From Pseudoalteromonas aurantia 208 (lineage in GTDB: Bacteria; Pseudomonadota; Gammaproteobacteria; Enterobacterales; Alteromonadaceae), in contig NZ_AQGV01000015.1 of assembly GCF_014858725.1 (NCBI RefSeq), positions 1,116,001 to 1,180,000 on the forward strand: DNA of 64,000 nt, in the 5' to 3' direction. A model generated the notes under the pieces. The model was not told the origin of the DNA, did no database searches, and saw only the letters and a program-made list of their open reading frames with translations. Every line of letters begins with the position of its first letter. Position 1 is the stretch's first letter. A program made the translations under genes and the position numbers. Shown here one piece after another: positions 25,270 to 37,575 of this stretch.

Positions 25270-26708
25270 TAATAAGACGTAACTATCGACTAAATATGCG
25301 GATTATTATCGGCGTCATACTGTTCGTTGGTGCTGCTTTATATAAAGTAGCGGAATCCTTTGATGATACGCCGCAATTTAGCGCGAGTGAGTTCAAACCT
25401 GGAGGCGAGACAACCCGTAAATCAGTGTCTCACCGCACATTTGTGTATCCAGCAGAGAATGTGCCAATTATGACTCAGTTAGATTTTTGGGATGGGTTTT
25501 CTTTTTTTAGAGATCCATGGGTTGCATCACCGGCTATTACCAAGGATCGGGATGGATTAGGGCCGCTGTTTAATGCTCGGTCATGTAAAACATGCCATGT
25601 AGATGGTGGCCGTGGAAAGCCACCGAATCATGGGGAGCTTGCGCCACCAGCGTTGTTGTTTCGGTTTTTGAATATAAAGAGTTACATGGCAGACAGTCGA
25701 TATGGCGGACAACTACAACCTCTTAATGTGCGTTTGTCTCATGCTAATTTGGACGGGCCAGTGAAAGGCGAGGGGCAAGTTCGCGTGTTTTATGACCAGA
25801 TAGTCGGAACATATACCGACGGCACTGAATATACCTTACGAAAACCTCGATACCAATTTGAGAATTATCATTATGGTCAAATGGATAGTGACTCTAGGCT
25901 ATCAGCACGTTATGCACCTGCAGTTTATGGTATGGGGCTATTGGATGCAATTAAAGCAGAAGACTTGCTAGTACAAGAAGATATCGACGATCTCGACGGT
26001 GATGGAGTCAGTGGAAAATACAACTTTGTTGTAGATGCGATTGACCAGACTCGACAGATTGGCCGCTTTGGCTTTAAAGGACTGCATAGCACATTAGAGC
26101 AACAAATTGCGGGAGCCTTTGTAAATGATATTGGTATTACTAATCCAATATTTGAGCAAGAACAATGTTTACCTCATCAAGTTCGATGTCAACAAGCCGC
26201 TGATGTTGATCCTAATGGCACACTAGATATACCAAAAAAGCTACATGACCTCACTGTCTTTATGGGTCAAACCATAGCCGTGCCACCTGCTCGGGATTTA
26301 ACCAGTGATCAAGCGATACAGGGGCGAAAACTTTTTTATCAGATTGGGTGTAATACATGCCATACCCCGAGCTATATAACGGATCCTGATTATGTTATTG
26401 CGGCAATCGCGGGTCAAAAAATTTGGCCTTATACCGATTTGGCTTTGCATGACATGGGAGAAGGACTGGCAGATGAAGGCATAGAAAATTCAGCAACTGG
26501 TATTGAATGGAGAACCCCGCCGCTATGGGGGATTGGTCTACAAAAACGCGTACAAGGCTTCGCTGCGTATTTGCATGATGGTCGAGCCAGAACCATAGAA
26601 GAAGCGGTGTTATGGCATGGTGGTGAAGCAAAGTCACATCAACAAAAATTTATTGATCTAAAAATAACAGAACGTGAAGCATTACTTCACTTTATTAATC
26701 AAATTTAA
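25266..26708 (+). CDS. Second DUF1111 di-haem oxidoreductase-like protein
   Basis: A 480-residue paralogue of the preceding gene. An N-terminal membrane helix (about 11-26, MRIIIGVILFVGAALY) without a lipobox probably anchors it. Two haem c sites: CKTCH (107-111) and CNTCH (362-366). It shares with the paralogue the LRKPRY, YGMGLLDAI, DLDGDGVSGKYN, TPPLWGIGL and HDGRARTIEEAVLWHGGEA segments. The ATGA overlap with the previous gene shows coupling; the second imelysin gene starts about 40 nt after. Two differing di-haem proteins side by side suggest an electron-transfer pair. Confidence 0.87.
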   Translation: MIIRRNYRLNMRIIIGVILFVGAALYKVAESFDDTPQFSASEFKPGGETTRKSVSHRTFVYPAENVPIMTQLDFWDGFSFFRDPWVASPAITKDRDGLGPLFNARSCKTCHVDGGRGKPPNHGELAPPALLFRFLNIKSYMADSRYGGQLQPLNVRLSHANLDGPVKGEGQVRVFYDQIVGTYTDGTEYTLRKPRYQFENYHYGQMDSDSRLSARYAPAVYGMGLLDAIKAEDLLVQEDIDDLDGDGVSGKYNFVVDAIDQTRQIGRFGFKGLHSTLEQQIAGAFVNDIGITNPIFEQEQCLPHQVRCQQAADVDPNGTLDIPKKLHDLTVFMGQTIAVPPARDLTSDQAIQGRKLFYQIGCNTCHTPSYITDPDYVIAAIAGQKIWPYTDLALHDMGEGLADEGIENSATGIEWRTPPLWGIGLQKRVQGFAAYLHDGRARTIEEAVLWHGGEAKSHQQKFIDLKITEREALLHFINQI

Positions 26709-26749
26709 CCGAGGCTGGATCTGCAATGAACTTATTTTCGGAGCCTAGA

Positions 26750-27928
26750 ATGGCGTTACACACATTAAGACCTATTGCTTTAATATTAGCAGGCGTATTT
26801 AGTTTTTCTTTCTTGTCAGGATGTGGTGGTTCATCTGGTGGGACGGATACAACCCCGACAACCCCAACGACACCTACAGTACCAACGACTCCGACTGTCG
26901 GTTCATTAAGCGTGAAAGATGGTTTAACGAAGCTAGCAGCAAGCTTAGTTGATAATACAATATTACCAGCGTACCAAAATATGTACTCAGCGGCTAAAAA
27001 GTTAGAAAGTAATAGCACAGAATTTTGTGCGTTAACTACGCCTTCAAATACTGACTTAGAAAAGCTAAAACAAACTTGGCGTGAGACCAATCTGGCTTGG
27101 CAGGCTGCAAGAACTTTGAAATTCGGGCCGATTGCTGAGACATTCTACTACTCACGAGTGCAATTTTGGCCGATATCGGCCAGTAAATTAGCCTTAGATG
27201 TAGAGGCTGCACTGGCAGAAAAAAGTGATTTTTCGGAAGGGTTTGGTAGTCAAAAACACCAAATTCAGGGCTTGCCAGCAATGGAGTACGTGTTGTTTAA
27301 CAGTGATCCTGCAACATCGCTAGTCGGCGCGCAAGATAAGGAGAATAGGTGTGGCTATGTTAAGGCTATTACACGTAATGTAAGTGATATTATGGAAGAT
27401 ACCTTATTACAGTGGAACTCAGGGTACGCGCAGAGTTTTAAAGATGGGAGTGGCGATTTCGATAGTAAAAAACATGCATTAGAGAAGTTTCTTACTATCT
27501 GGTTTGAATATCTAGAGATCATCAATGACGATAAGTTGAAAGCGCCGTTAGGTATTGGCATCCCAGGTAAGCCTGATTTACTCGAAAGTGCCATCAGCTT
27601 AAGCTCATTAGATAATATAGCTGTTAACATCAATACCTTATTTGCTCAGTATCAAGGGGGCAATGAATTTGGTTTTGACGATTACCTAACTCAAGTTAAT
27701 GATCGAGAAGATGTCAATACTGCACTTATGACGGCGTTTGATACTTTATTGGCAAATGTAAATGGACTTAAAAATGACACGTTAACTGATTTAATTAAAA
27801 CAGATGAGGGTCGGGTCAAATTACAAGAACTCCGCAAAGCTATCACAGAGCTACGTACCATTATGAGTACTGATTTTGTACAAGTGACAGATCTTGCTCC
27901 AGGGTTTAATACTAACGACGGAGATTAA
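26750..27928 (+). CDS. Second imelysin-family lipoprotein
   Basis: About 392 residues. Signal peptide MALHTLRPIALILAGVFSFSFLSGC (lipobox LSGC), a Gly/Ser and Thr/Pro-rich linker, then an imelysin domain with QGLPAMEYVLFNSD (the GxxxxE-type signature of the second imelysin class) and LKQTWRETNLAWQAARTLKFGPI near the start. ATG 26726, eight codons upstream, is in frame; I prefer 26750 because GGAG lies six bases before it. It probably binds metal in the periplasm. The DUF1513 gene begins 2 nt after its stop. Confidence 0.87.
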   Translation: MALHTLRPIALILAGVFSFSFLSGCGGSSGGTDTTPTTPTTPTVPTTPTVGSLSVKDGLTKLAASLVDNTILPAYQNMYSAAKKLESNSTEFCALTTPSNTDLEKLKQTWRETNLAWQAARTLKFGPIAETFYYSRVQFWPISASKLALDVEAALAEKSDFSEGFGSQKHQIQGLPAMEYVLFNSDPATSLVGAQDKENRCGYVKAITRNVSDIMEDTLLQWNSGYAQSFKDGSGDFDSKKHALEKFLTIWFEYLEIINDDKLKAPLGIGIPGKPDLLESAISLSSLDNIAVNINTLFAQYQGGNEFGFDDYLTQVNDREDVNTALMTAFDTLLANVNGLKNDTLTDLIKTDEGRVKLQELRKAITELRTIMSTDFVQVTDLAPGFNTNDGD

Positions 27929-27930
27929 AC

Positions 27931-29055
27931 TTGGCAGGCAATACAATACAGCTTGATGGTAGGCGAAAGTTTTGCAAGAACATGCTCGCAATTGGTGCAG
28001 CAGCGTCGGCTGCTGTGCTAATAAGCGGTTGTGCATTTTCGCAAACGTCACAGTTTGCCAGTGCATTCACCGACCTGTCAGGAAGGCATTTTATTGGGTG
28101 GTTCGACCATAATGGTAATATGCTTGGCCGAGTTGAAATACCAGAGCGAGCGCATGATTTAACTTATTGTGGTAAAAATAAAACGCTCTTTGCGTTTTCA
28201 CGGCGACCAGGTAACAAATTATACGTTATTGATATTAATGCCGGTGCAATAAAAAAACAGCTATTATCTTCTGTTGGGCAGCATTTCTATGGACATGGTT
28301 TCTTGACTGAGAGCGGGGACTTTTTGTATACCACAGAGAATCGGTTTGACAAGAGTTATCAAGCATATGAGGGAGTGATCGTGGTTCGCAACACGACTAC
28401 CTATGCAATTGAAGCCGAGTTTTTAAGTGGTGGGGTAGGCCCCCACCAACTGGCATTGATGAATCAAGGTAATACAATTGTGGTTGCCAATGGAGGGATC
28501 CATACTCATCCTGCAAGTCCAAGGACCAAACTTAATATTGAATCAATGAAGCCCAATATCAGTTACTTAGATGCTATGTCGGGTAAGTTAATGGGATCAT
28601 TTTCTCCACCGAATAATCAGTTAAGCACACGTCATTTATGCGTGTCTAATGATGATAAAGTGTATGTAGGGTGCCAATATCAGGGGGCTAAACACCATAC
28701 TCAGCCACTTATCTTTTCACATAAGTTAAGTGACGAGTCTGAACTAGAAGCGCTCAATACAGAATTAAATACATGGCGAGTGTTTAATCAATACACGGCA
28801 AGTCTGGCCATAGACCCTATGAATAAGCGCCTTGCTGTTACGTCGCCCCGAGGCGGAGTAATAAGCTATTGGGATACTCAAACAGATAGCTTACTTGAGG
28901 TAACTAAACAGCGAGATTGCGCTGGTATAGCCAGTAGTAATGGGCAATTTATGGGAAGTACGGGGCGAGGTGATCTCATACTGCAAGATAAGCGAAAAGT
29001 GAGATTAAAGAAACATCAACTTAAATGGGATAACCATATGATACATATGGTATAA
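27931..29055 (+). CDS. DUF1513 family protein with Tat-type lipoprotein signal
   Basis: A 374-residue protein. The N-terminus has twin arginines (GRRKFCKNML), a hydrophobic stretch and LISGC, so it looks like a Tat-exported lipoprotein. The rest is a beta-propeller-like DUF1513 domain with repeated strands such as GHGFLTESGDFLYTTEN, GGVGPHQLALMNQGNTIVVANGGI, and HLCVSNDDKVYVGCQYQG. DUF1513 proteins are regular partners of imelysin and DUF1111 genes. The start is TTG, with GGAG seven bases upstream, only 2 nt after the previous stop. Tat export suggests it folds, perhaps with a cofactor, before secretion. Confidence 0.85.
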   Translation: MAGNTIQLDGRRKFCKNMLAIGAAASAAVLISGCAFSQTSQFASAFTDLSGRHFIGWFDHNGNMLGRVEIPERAHDLTYCGKNKTLFAFSRRPGNKLYVIDINAGAIKKQLLSSVGQHFYGHGFLTESGDFLYTTENRFDKSYQAYEGVIVVRNTTTYAIEAEFLSGGVGPHQLALMNQGNTIVVANGGIHTHPASPRTKLNIESMKPNISYLDAMSGKLMGSFSPPNNQLSTRHLCVSNDDKVYVGCQYQGAKHHTQPLIFSHKLSDESELEALNTELNTWRVFNQYTASLAIDPMNKRLAVTSPRGGVISYWDTQTDSLLEVTKQRDCAGIASSNGQFMGSTGRGDLILQDKRKVRLKKHQLKWDNHMIHMV

Positions 29056-29186
29056 AGTAGGGGCGCGGATGTGAGTGATTTTAAGCGTTTGTGGCTTACT
29101 TTTAGCTGCGCCCTGGATATTCCTTCGGAAATAACAGAGTTAACATTCAGAATATTGTATTATTCATATGGTTTATTAATAATTAT

Positions 29187-29609
29187 TTAGTCAAGCTTGG
29201 ATAGCACGACTTTTATTTCATCTCTGACTTTATCAATATTCAACACAATCTTATCAACCGCTATTTTATCTTCATGAAGCTGTGGCCAATTGTCACGCCA
29301 GACCTGCTCTAAATTGGCAGCACTTTTTTCTATGTCAGTAGAGGTTAATGCACTGAAGTCGTTAATAAGTCCCACTTTTATCCAGCCTTTTCTTGGATTA
29401 CCTTCGACTTTATCTTGGTCGTAATAAGCGTAATAAATAATTTGCTCTAGTGACGCGAGCTCTTTTAATGTTTCAAAACAGGCGACTCGGATATTGTTAT
29501 TGGTCTCGGTTGATTCTAGACGCCATATATTATATGAAAATCCAACCAGCGCAAAAATCATACTAAAGATAACGCTAAGTTGGTAAAGCTGAAATTTTTT
29601 GTCGTTCAT
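29187..29609 (-). CDS. Hypothetical single-pass membrane protein
   Basis: A 140-residue protein I do not recognise. One hydrophobic helix at about residues 10-30 (QLSVIFSMIFALVGFSYNIW) is followed by a mostly helical acidic domain with three Trp (KGWIKVG, VWRDNWPQLHED). Probably anchored in the inner membrane with the domain outside. Lies opposite to the neighbours, between the imelysin locus and the M4 protease. The weak ribosome-binding site (AAGGTTG) supports the start at 29609. Confidence 0.55.
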   Translation of the reverse strand: MNDKKFQLYQLSVIFSMIFALVGFSYNIWRLESTETNNNIRVACFETLKELASLEQIIYYAYYDQDKVEGNPRKGWIKVGLINDFSALTSTDIEKSAANLEQVWRDNWPQLHEDKIAVDKIVLNIDKVRDEIKVVLSKLD

Positions 29610-32238
<2,629 letters not shown>

Positions 32239-32253
32239 TACCTAGGACTAAGC

Positions 32254-32278
32254 AAGGGAGCTTCATGCTCCCTTTTTT
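32254..32278 (+). terminator. Rho-independent terminator of the M4 protease gene
   Basis: AAGGGAGC (32254-32261) and GCTCCCTT (32267-32274) with a 5-base loop and a T6 run, 15 nt after the stop. It lies inside the upstream extension of the next open frame, which argues for the later start of the M28 gene. Confidence 0.9.
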
Positions 32279-32303
32279 GTTTATCAGACAATGGAATTTA
32301 GTT

Positions 32304-34160
32304 ATGAAACATCATGTAAAGTACTTACTGAGCTGCTTGTTTTTACCCATGGGGCTGTTGGCTTCTGAAGTATCAAATGAGCATGTTTGGGTCACAGTTG
32401 GGCCTGACGCTGCTCACCACTATAAATTGAAAAAAAGCTTGCTAGGTGAACAGCTACAATCAAAACCCAGTTTTCATCAACATGCCCAGTTATTAAATAT
32501 CAATGTAAATCAAGTGAATGAACTAAGTGAATTTATGCACGATAATTACCACCGTTGTGGTGGGTTCGTTGCACATGATTCAGTAGAGGAAGCGCACACG
32601 TATTTGGCTCAACTGGCTTTGGTTGAGCAGCAACAAATTCAGCCACTGGCGGTAAATTATACAATAGATAACCCTGATACGGTGAATGCCCTGATAGGGA
32701 AAATATCGGCGAGTAATTTAACGAATACAGTGAATACAATGTCGGCATTTCATAACCGTTATTATACACAGCAAACGGGCATAGATGCTTCTGAGTGGTT
32801 AAAAGGTCATTGGCAACAAATTGCCCAGTCTCGCAGTGATATTAGCGTAGAATATTTTTCGCATAGTTGGGCACAGTCCTCGGTGGTTGTGACCATTGCT
32901 GGTAGCGAAAAAGCAGATGAAATAGTTGTTATTGGAGGCCATTTGGATTCAATTAACAGCGCGAATGCCAGTGGTGGAAGAGCCCCTGGTGCAGATGACA
33001 ATGCATCGGGAATCTCCGTGTTAACTGAAGCTCTGCGGGCAGTGGTTGCAAGTGATTTTAAGCCAAAAAGAACGATAAAAATCATGGGTTTTGCTGCTGA
33101 AGAAGTGGGATTAAGAGGTTCTAAGGCTATAGCTCAATCATACAAGTCACAAGGCAAAAATGTTGTGGGAATGGTACAGTTTGATATGACTGGTCGTCAT
33201 GGTAGCACTCAAGACATTGTGATGATGACTGATTATACCAATGCCGCACAGAATACATTTTTAGGTCAACTAATAGACGCTTACTTACCGGCAATGAGTT
33301 ATGGCTTTGATCAATGTGGTTATGGATGTTCAGACCACGCGTCATGGCATCAACAGGGTTATGCCGCTTCAATGCCTTTTGAGTCTAAAATGGCTGACAT
33401 TAATCGTAAGATCCACACAGTAAATGATGCTGAATTTGACGCAGACCATGCAAGCAAGTTTGCTAAATTGGCAGTCACCTATTTGGCTGAGTTAGGTAAG
33501 TCTGCTGGAACAATAGATCCACCACCAGTTGATAACAGTTTGGAAAATGGCGTTACAAAAACAGGGATAACTGGGGCTGCAAAAGTACAGTTATTTTACA
33601 CACTTGATGTCCCCGCTGACAGCACCAATTTAAAGTTTAATACATCAGGCGGAACAGGCGATGCCGACCTTTACATTAAGTTTGGCGCTAAACCATCACT
33701 ACAATCTTATGATTGTAAAAGTACCAACTCGAATAGCAATGAAACATGTAACATTACAACTGCACAAGTTGGTAAATATCATGTCATGGTTGAAGCGTGG
33801 AACGCCATTACAGATGTCAGTTTAGTAGGCAGCTATCAAGTCCAAAATGGTGGACCTACTCCCATCAATCGTACTGAAAGTAACTTGTCAGTAACGCGAG
33901 GTGGCTGGGTTCGTTTTAATCAGACGCTAGATTCTGGCTACCAAAATTTAACGGTTACGGTTTCCGGTGGTACAGGAGACGCTGATCTTTACGTTAAACA
34001 TGCAAGCGATGTATCAGAGTCAGTATATGATTGTAGACCTTACAAAAACGGCAACCAAGAGAGTTGTACATTTGATTCGCCAGCATCTGGGCAATGGTTC
34101 ATCGGTATGAAAGGATATAGTGCAGCCAGCGGTATAACACTTTCGGTCACAGCGAATTAG
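32304..34160 (+). CDS. Secreted M28 aminopeptidase with two PPC domains
   Basis: About 618 residues. Signal peptide MKHHVKYLLSCLFLPMGLLA, a propeptide, then an M28 (Vibrio leucyl-aminopeptidase-like) domain with zinc ligands H213 (GGHLDS), D231 (PGADDNASG), catalytic/ligand E266-E267 (AAEEVG), D294 (QFDMTG) and the late His in CSDHASW. Two PPC domains follow (about 430-515 and 530-615). It removes N-terminal residues from peptides outside the cell, complementing the upstream endoprotease. ATG 32304 is chosen because the earlier in-frame start lies inside the terminator. The PPC pair is closely similar to that of the M4 protease. Confidence 0.92.
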   Translation: MKHHVKYLLSCLFLPMGLLASEVSNEHVWVTVGPDAAHHYKLKKSLLGEQLQSKPSFHQHAQLLNINVNQVNELSEFMHDNYHRCGGFVAHDSVEEAHTYLAQLALVEQQQIQPLAVNYTIDNPDTVNALIGKISASNLTNTVNTMSAFHNRYYTQQTGIDASEWLKGHWQQIAQSRSDISVEYFSHSWAQSSVVVTIAGSEKADEIVVIGGHLDSINSANASGGRAPGADDNASGISVLTEALRAVVASDFKPKRTIKIMGFAAEEVGLRGSKAIAQSYKSQGKNVVGMVQFDMTGRHGSTQDIVMMTDYTNAAQNTFLGQLIDAYLPAMSYGFDQCGYGCSDHASWHQQGYAASMPFESKMADINRKIHTVNDAEFDADHASKFAKLAVTYLAELGKSAGTIDPPPVDNSLENGVTKTGITGAAKVQLFYTLDVPADSTNLKFNTSGGTGDADLYIKFGAKPSLQSYDCKSTNSNSNETCNITTAQVGKYHVMVEAWNAITDVSLVGSYQVQNGGPTPINRTESNLSVTRGGWVRFNQTLDSGYQNLTVTVSGGTGDADLYVKHASDVSESVYDCRPYKNGNQESCTFDSPASGQWFIGMKGYSAASGITLSVTAN

Positions 34161-34497
34161 TGTGGCATTACAGTTAGGTGATACGACTTAGTATCACCTT
34201 CATTATATTAAATAACCTCAGGTTTGGACAAGGGCTTTGAAATAGGAAATATTTTGTAAACAAACTCAAGTACAATTCAATGATGATATTTTGTTCAATA
34301 TCAAGGCACTTTTATGCAGTAATAGCGGGCTATTACAAATGAAAGCAACGCCGAGAATGAGAAAAATAGCTTTATTGGCAAATTCGCTTACCCAGAACTG
34401 AGGTTAAATATAATTCCTCACTTGAGCTATGCATTCAGCTGCTCCATACTCTGTCCTCAATTAATTATTACTATTGTGTAAATTTATTCAAGATATT
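34161..34497. other. Gene-free region between the M28 protease and the DASS transporter
   Basis: 337 bp without a credible gene. It contains the hairpin at 34176-34199 just after the protease and an AT-rich stretch upstream of the transporter. Confidence 0.5.
34176..34199 (+). terminator. Hairpin after the M28 aminopeptidase gene
   Basis: A 9-bp perfect stem (AGGTGATAC/GTATCACCT) with a 6-base loop, 16 nt after the stop codon, followed by a weak T-rich tail (TCATTATATT). Confidence 0.65.
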
Positions 34498-35955
34498 ATG
34501 ACTGTGAATTCAAAGAACAAAAATAGGTTTAACCAGTTAATGCTGTTACTTGGGCCAAGTATTTTTTTATTAACTTGCCTTACAAATGCACCGGTTGGTA
34601 TGGAAGTGAATGCATGGAGAACTGCTGGGCTGGCTCTTTGGCTAGCTATTTGGTGGGTTAGTGAGGTTGTTCCAATACCTGCGACGTCATTGGTCCCTCT
34701 GATCGCAGTGCCACTTGCGGGTATTAACGACATTAAAACAGCGGCAAGTTTGTATGCACATCCATTGATTTTTCTTTTCCTAGGTGGTTTTTTAATCTCA
34801 ATTGCTATGGAGAGGTGGCAGCTACACCGACGAATTGCACTTCATACTATGCTGCGAAGCGGCAATAATCCGAAGCGTCAAATATTGGCCATGATGTTGG
34901 TTAGTGGCTTTTTGTCGATGTGGATCAATAACACCGCAACAACCCTGATGATGCTGCCGATTGCATTGTCTGTTATTCACGTTTTAAAAGAAAACAGTCA
35001 AGGTGACGATAATTATGGGAAAGCGCTTTTACTGGCTATTGCTTACAGCGCCAGTTTAGGTGGAATTGGAACAATTATTGGCACAGCCCCGAATGCGTTA
35101 ATGGTGGCATATTTATGGGAAAGTTATCAAATTAAAATAGGCTTTGCACAATGGATGGCACTGGCTGTGCCATTTAGTTTTATTATGATCATAATTTGTT
35201 GGTACTGGTTGACTCGTTTTGCATTTAAGCTACAAAACGATAAGCAGGATGACACAGTTAATTTATCTATTTTATTTAGACAACAGTTAAGCGAACTTGG
35301 GTCTATGACTTTAGCAGAAAAAAACGTGCTGGCAGTATTCGTTTTTGCTGCGGTCAGCTGGATTTTGAGACCATATATAGCACAATTTACAGGATTAAAT
35401 ATCACCGATACAGGTATTGCAATGATAGCAGCTATTATGCTGTTTATTTTGCCCGCGAAGAAGAAAACAGATGAGCGAGTACTCGATTGGCAGTCGGCCA
35501 ACCAGTTGCCATGGGGAATTTTATTGCTGTTTGGTGGCGGCTTAACGCTTGCTGCTCAAATTAAATCTTCAGGTTTAGCCGTGTACATTGCGAACTCTTT
35601 AGCGGGAGCATCAGCAATGCCGATTGTTATTGGGGTTTTAGTTGTTACCGCTTTAATTTGTTTCTTAACTGAAATGACCAGCAATACGGCGACGGCTGCT
35701 GGGTTTTTACCCTTGCTTGGGCCTGTTGCTGAACAAGTTGCAGGCACGCCGCTTATATGGGTTATTCCGGCTGCGATTGCCGCAAGTTGCGCATTTATGA
35801 TGCCAGTTGCAACACCGCCTAATGCAATTATATTTGGCTCTGGTGAAGTAAAAATAAAAGAGATGATAAAAGCAGGCTTTGCGATGAATGTTATCGCCAT
35901 TGCGATTATAACAGTGATGACAATGAGTGTAGGGTCATTGGTGTTTGGCTTTTAA
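34498..35955 (+). CDS. DASS/SLC13 family sodium-coupled anion transporter
   Basis: About 485 residues with 11-13 hydrophobic helices. The SLC13 signature segments are present: WWVSEVVPIPATSLVPL near residue 55, two Ser-Asn-Thr-type motifs (MWINNTATTLMMLPI near 140 and TEMTSNTATAAGFLPLL near 405) and GTAPNALMVAY. The duplicated xNT hairpins bind sodium and a carboxylate. It likely imports C4-dicarboxylates, citrate or a similar anion. TTG 34474 lies eight codons upstream; ATG 34498 is preferred. It stands alone; the aldehyde dehydrogenase gene follows after 128 nt, with no proven link. Confidence 0.88.
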   Translation: MTVNSKNKNRFNQLMLLLGPSIFLLTCLTNAPVGMEVNAWRTAGLALWLAIWWVSEVVPIPATSLVPLIAVPLAGINDIKTAASLYAHPLIFLFLGGFLISIAMERWQLHRRIALHTMLRSGNNPKRQILAMMLVSGFLSMWINNTATTLMMLPIALSVIHVLKENSQGDDNYGKALLLAIAYSASLGGIGTIIGTAPNALMVAYLWESYQIKIGFAQWMALAVPFSFIMIIICWYWLTRFAFKLQNDKQDDTVNLSILFRQQLSELGSMTLAEKNVLAVFVFAAVSWILRPYIAQFTGLNITDTGIAMIAAIMLFILPAKKKTDERVLDWQSANQLPWGILLLFGGGLTLAAQIKSSGLAVYIANSLAGASAMPIVIGVLVVTALICFLTEMTSNTATAAGFLPLLGPVAEQVAGTPLIWVIPAAIAASCAFMMPVATPPNAIIFGSGEVKIKEMIKAGFAMNVIAIAIITVMTMSVGSLVFGF

Positions 35956-36083
35956 GGGCATATTCATTAAGGTCGAATGTATAACTAAATACTTACATTT
36001 TGTAAATACTAAGCATTAATTTTGCGTATATCACCTTGCTTGGTTATAGTGGTCATATCAGTAACTAATGTGGTCATGAAATC

Positions 36084-37496
36084 GTGCATGTACAAGAAAT
36101 ATCACAATTAAATCAAGAGCTTTTAAGGATGAAAGCTGCATACTCGGCAGCCCCATTTGCTGATTTGAATGACAGGGTTGCGTTACTTCAAACATTATTA
36201 TCACGGTTGGTTAAAGCACAAGAGGCGTTTGTGAATGCAGCTGACCTTGATTTTAATGGTCGAACCGAATTTGACTCGAAAATTGGCGATATAATGCCAA
36301 CTATCAATGGCTTAAAATATCAAATTAAGCATTTATCGAAATGGATGAAACCAGATAGACGCCGCTCTGGGTTAGCTATGTGGCCTTCAAAAGTGTGGGT
36401 ACAACAAGTGCCAAAGGGAGTTGTGGGTGTGATAGCTCCTTGGAATTATCCCATTCAGTTGTCACTTTTACCGGTTTTCACAGCACTTGCAGCAGGTAAT
36501 AGAGTGATGCTAAAGCTCAGCGAATTTACGCCACATGTGAATCAAGAAATTATCATGTTATTTGCAGACCTCACGGAGCATTGTATGATTATTGAAGGGG
36601 ATCATACTGTTGCATCTGAGTTTTCGAGTTTGAATTTTGATCATTTGTTTTTTACCGGCGCAACCAACATAGGTAAAAAAGTAATGATGTCGGCGGCAGA
36701 AAACTTAGTGCCCGTGACACTAGAACTTGGGGGGAAGTCGCCGGTTATTGTTGCCGATGATGCAGATATGACACACACCGCCAAGAGTATTTTGTTGGGG
36801 AAACTGACAAATGCAGGGCAAATATGCGTTGCGCCTGATTATGTGCTAGTGACTAAAAAGAACAAGAGTGCACTCATTGAAGCATTAGAAGAGCAGTATT
36901 TATTACACTTTAGCGACGGTAAGCACGATAAAAAATTATCGAGTATTATTACTAAAAGGCAGTTTCAACGTTTGTGCGGTGTTTTAGATGATGCAATAAA
37001 CAAAGGGGCAACAATTTGGCCTGAAGTCAAAAATGATACTGACCAAACTGCACCATTTCGTATGGGGTTGCATATTGTTACCGAGCCAACTGAAGATATG
37101 CGTGTGTTGCAAGACGAAATATTCGGGCCAATTTTACCCATCATCGAAGTTGATAGTATTGATGCAGCATTACAATACATAGAACTGTCTGAGCGTCCTT
37201 TGGCGAGTTATTTATTTACCGAGAATAAAACGCTGCAAGACTTAGTATGTAAACGTCTGCGCACAGGAACGTTGGCAATCAATGAAACTATTTTGCAAGT
37301 GACGATTGAAGATATGCCATTTGGTGGGATAGGCCATTCTGGAATGGGGCAGTATCATGCTAAAGAAGGCTTTCTGACCTTCAGTCATGGTAAAAGCATA
37401 CTCGCCAGCAACAAAAAGTTACGCTTTAGAACGGCTTTGTTACTTAAGCAATCTAAGCTTTTGTTAGAGCCGATTAAGGCACTTTTCCTGAAATAA
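36084..37496 (+). CDS. Coniferyl-aldehyde-dehydrogenase-like aldehyde dehydrogenase
   Basis: A 470-residue NAD(P)-dependent aldehyde dehydrogenase. Catalytic residues: N121 (PWNYP), E214 (LELGGKSP) and C248 (NAGQICVAPDY). The short N-terminus, the absence of the extra oligomerisation strand, and the ending with hydrophobic helix-forming residues (FRTALLLKQSKLLLEPIKALF) fit the coniferyl/fatty-aldehyde (ALDH3-like) branch, which may be membrane-associated. It oxidises aromatic or long-chain aldehydes to acids. The start is GTG 36084; ATG 36129 is a less likely alternative because it removes conserved residues. Confidence 0.85.
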   Translation: MHVQEISQLNQELLRMKAAYSAAPFADLNDRVALLQTLLSRLVKAQEAFVNAADLDFNGRTEFDSKIGDIMPTINGLKYQIKHLSKWMKPDRRRSGLAMWPSKVWVQQVPKGVVGVIAPWNYPIQLSLLPVFTALAAGNRVMLKLSEFTPHVNQEIIMLFADLTEHCMIIEGDHTVASEFSSLNFDHLFFTGATNIGKKVMMSAAENLVPVTLELGGKSPVIVADDADMTHTAKSILLGKLTNAGQICVAPDYVLVTKKNKSALIEALEEQYLLHFSDGKHDKKLSSIITKRQFQRLCGVLDDAINKGATIWPEVKNDTDQTAPFRMGLHIVTEPTEDMRVLQDEIFGPILPIIEVDSIDAALQYIELSERPLASYLFTENKTLQDLVCKRLRTGTLAINETILQVTIEDMPFGGIGHSGMGQYHAKEGFLTFSHGKSILASNKKLRFRTALLLKQSKLLLEPIKALFLK

Positions 37497-37515
37497 GTAT
37501 TGCGTCTATGATCTA

Positions 37516-37559
37516 TTGAATATTCACTAAACAGTGTGAACCAGCCAGTGAATATTCAA
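37516..37559. terminator. 13-bp inverted repeat between convergent genes
   Basis: TTGAATATTCACT (37516-37528) and AGTGAATATTCAA (37547-37559), an 18-base loop, in the 79-bp gap between the aldehyde dehydrogenase and Sel1-repeat genes. Likely a shared transcript end; no T-run. Confidence 0.5.
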
Positions 37560-37575
37560 CATTGTCATAACGCGT

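Noticed and set aside
32265-32303. Upstream start of the M28 aminopeptidase
   Set aside because: It lies within the stem and T-run of the M4 terminator and destroys the signal peptide.
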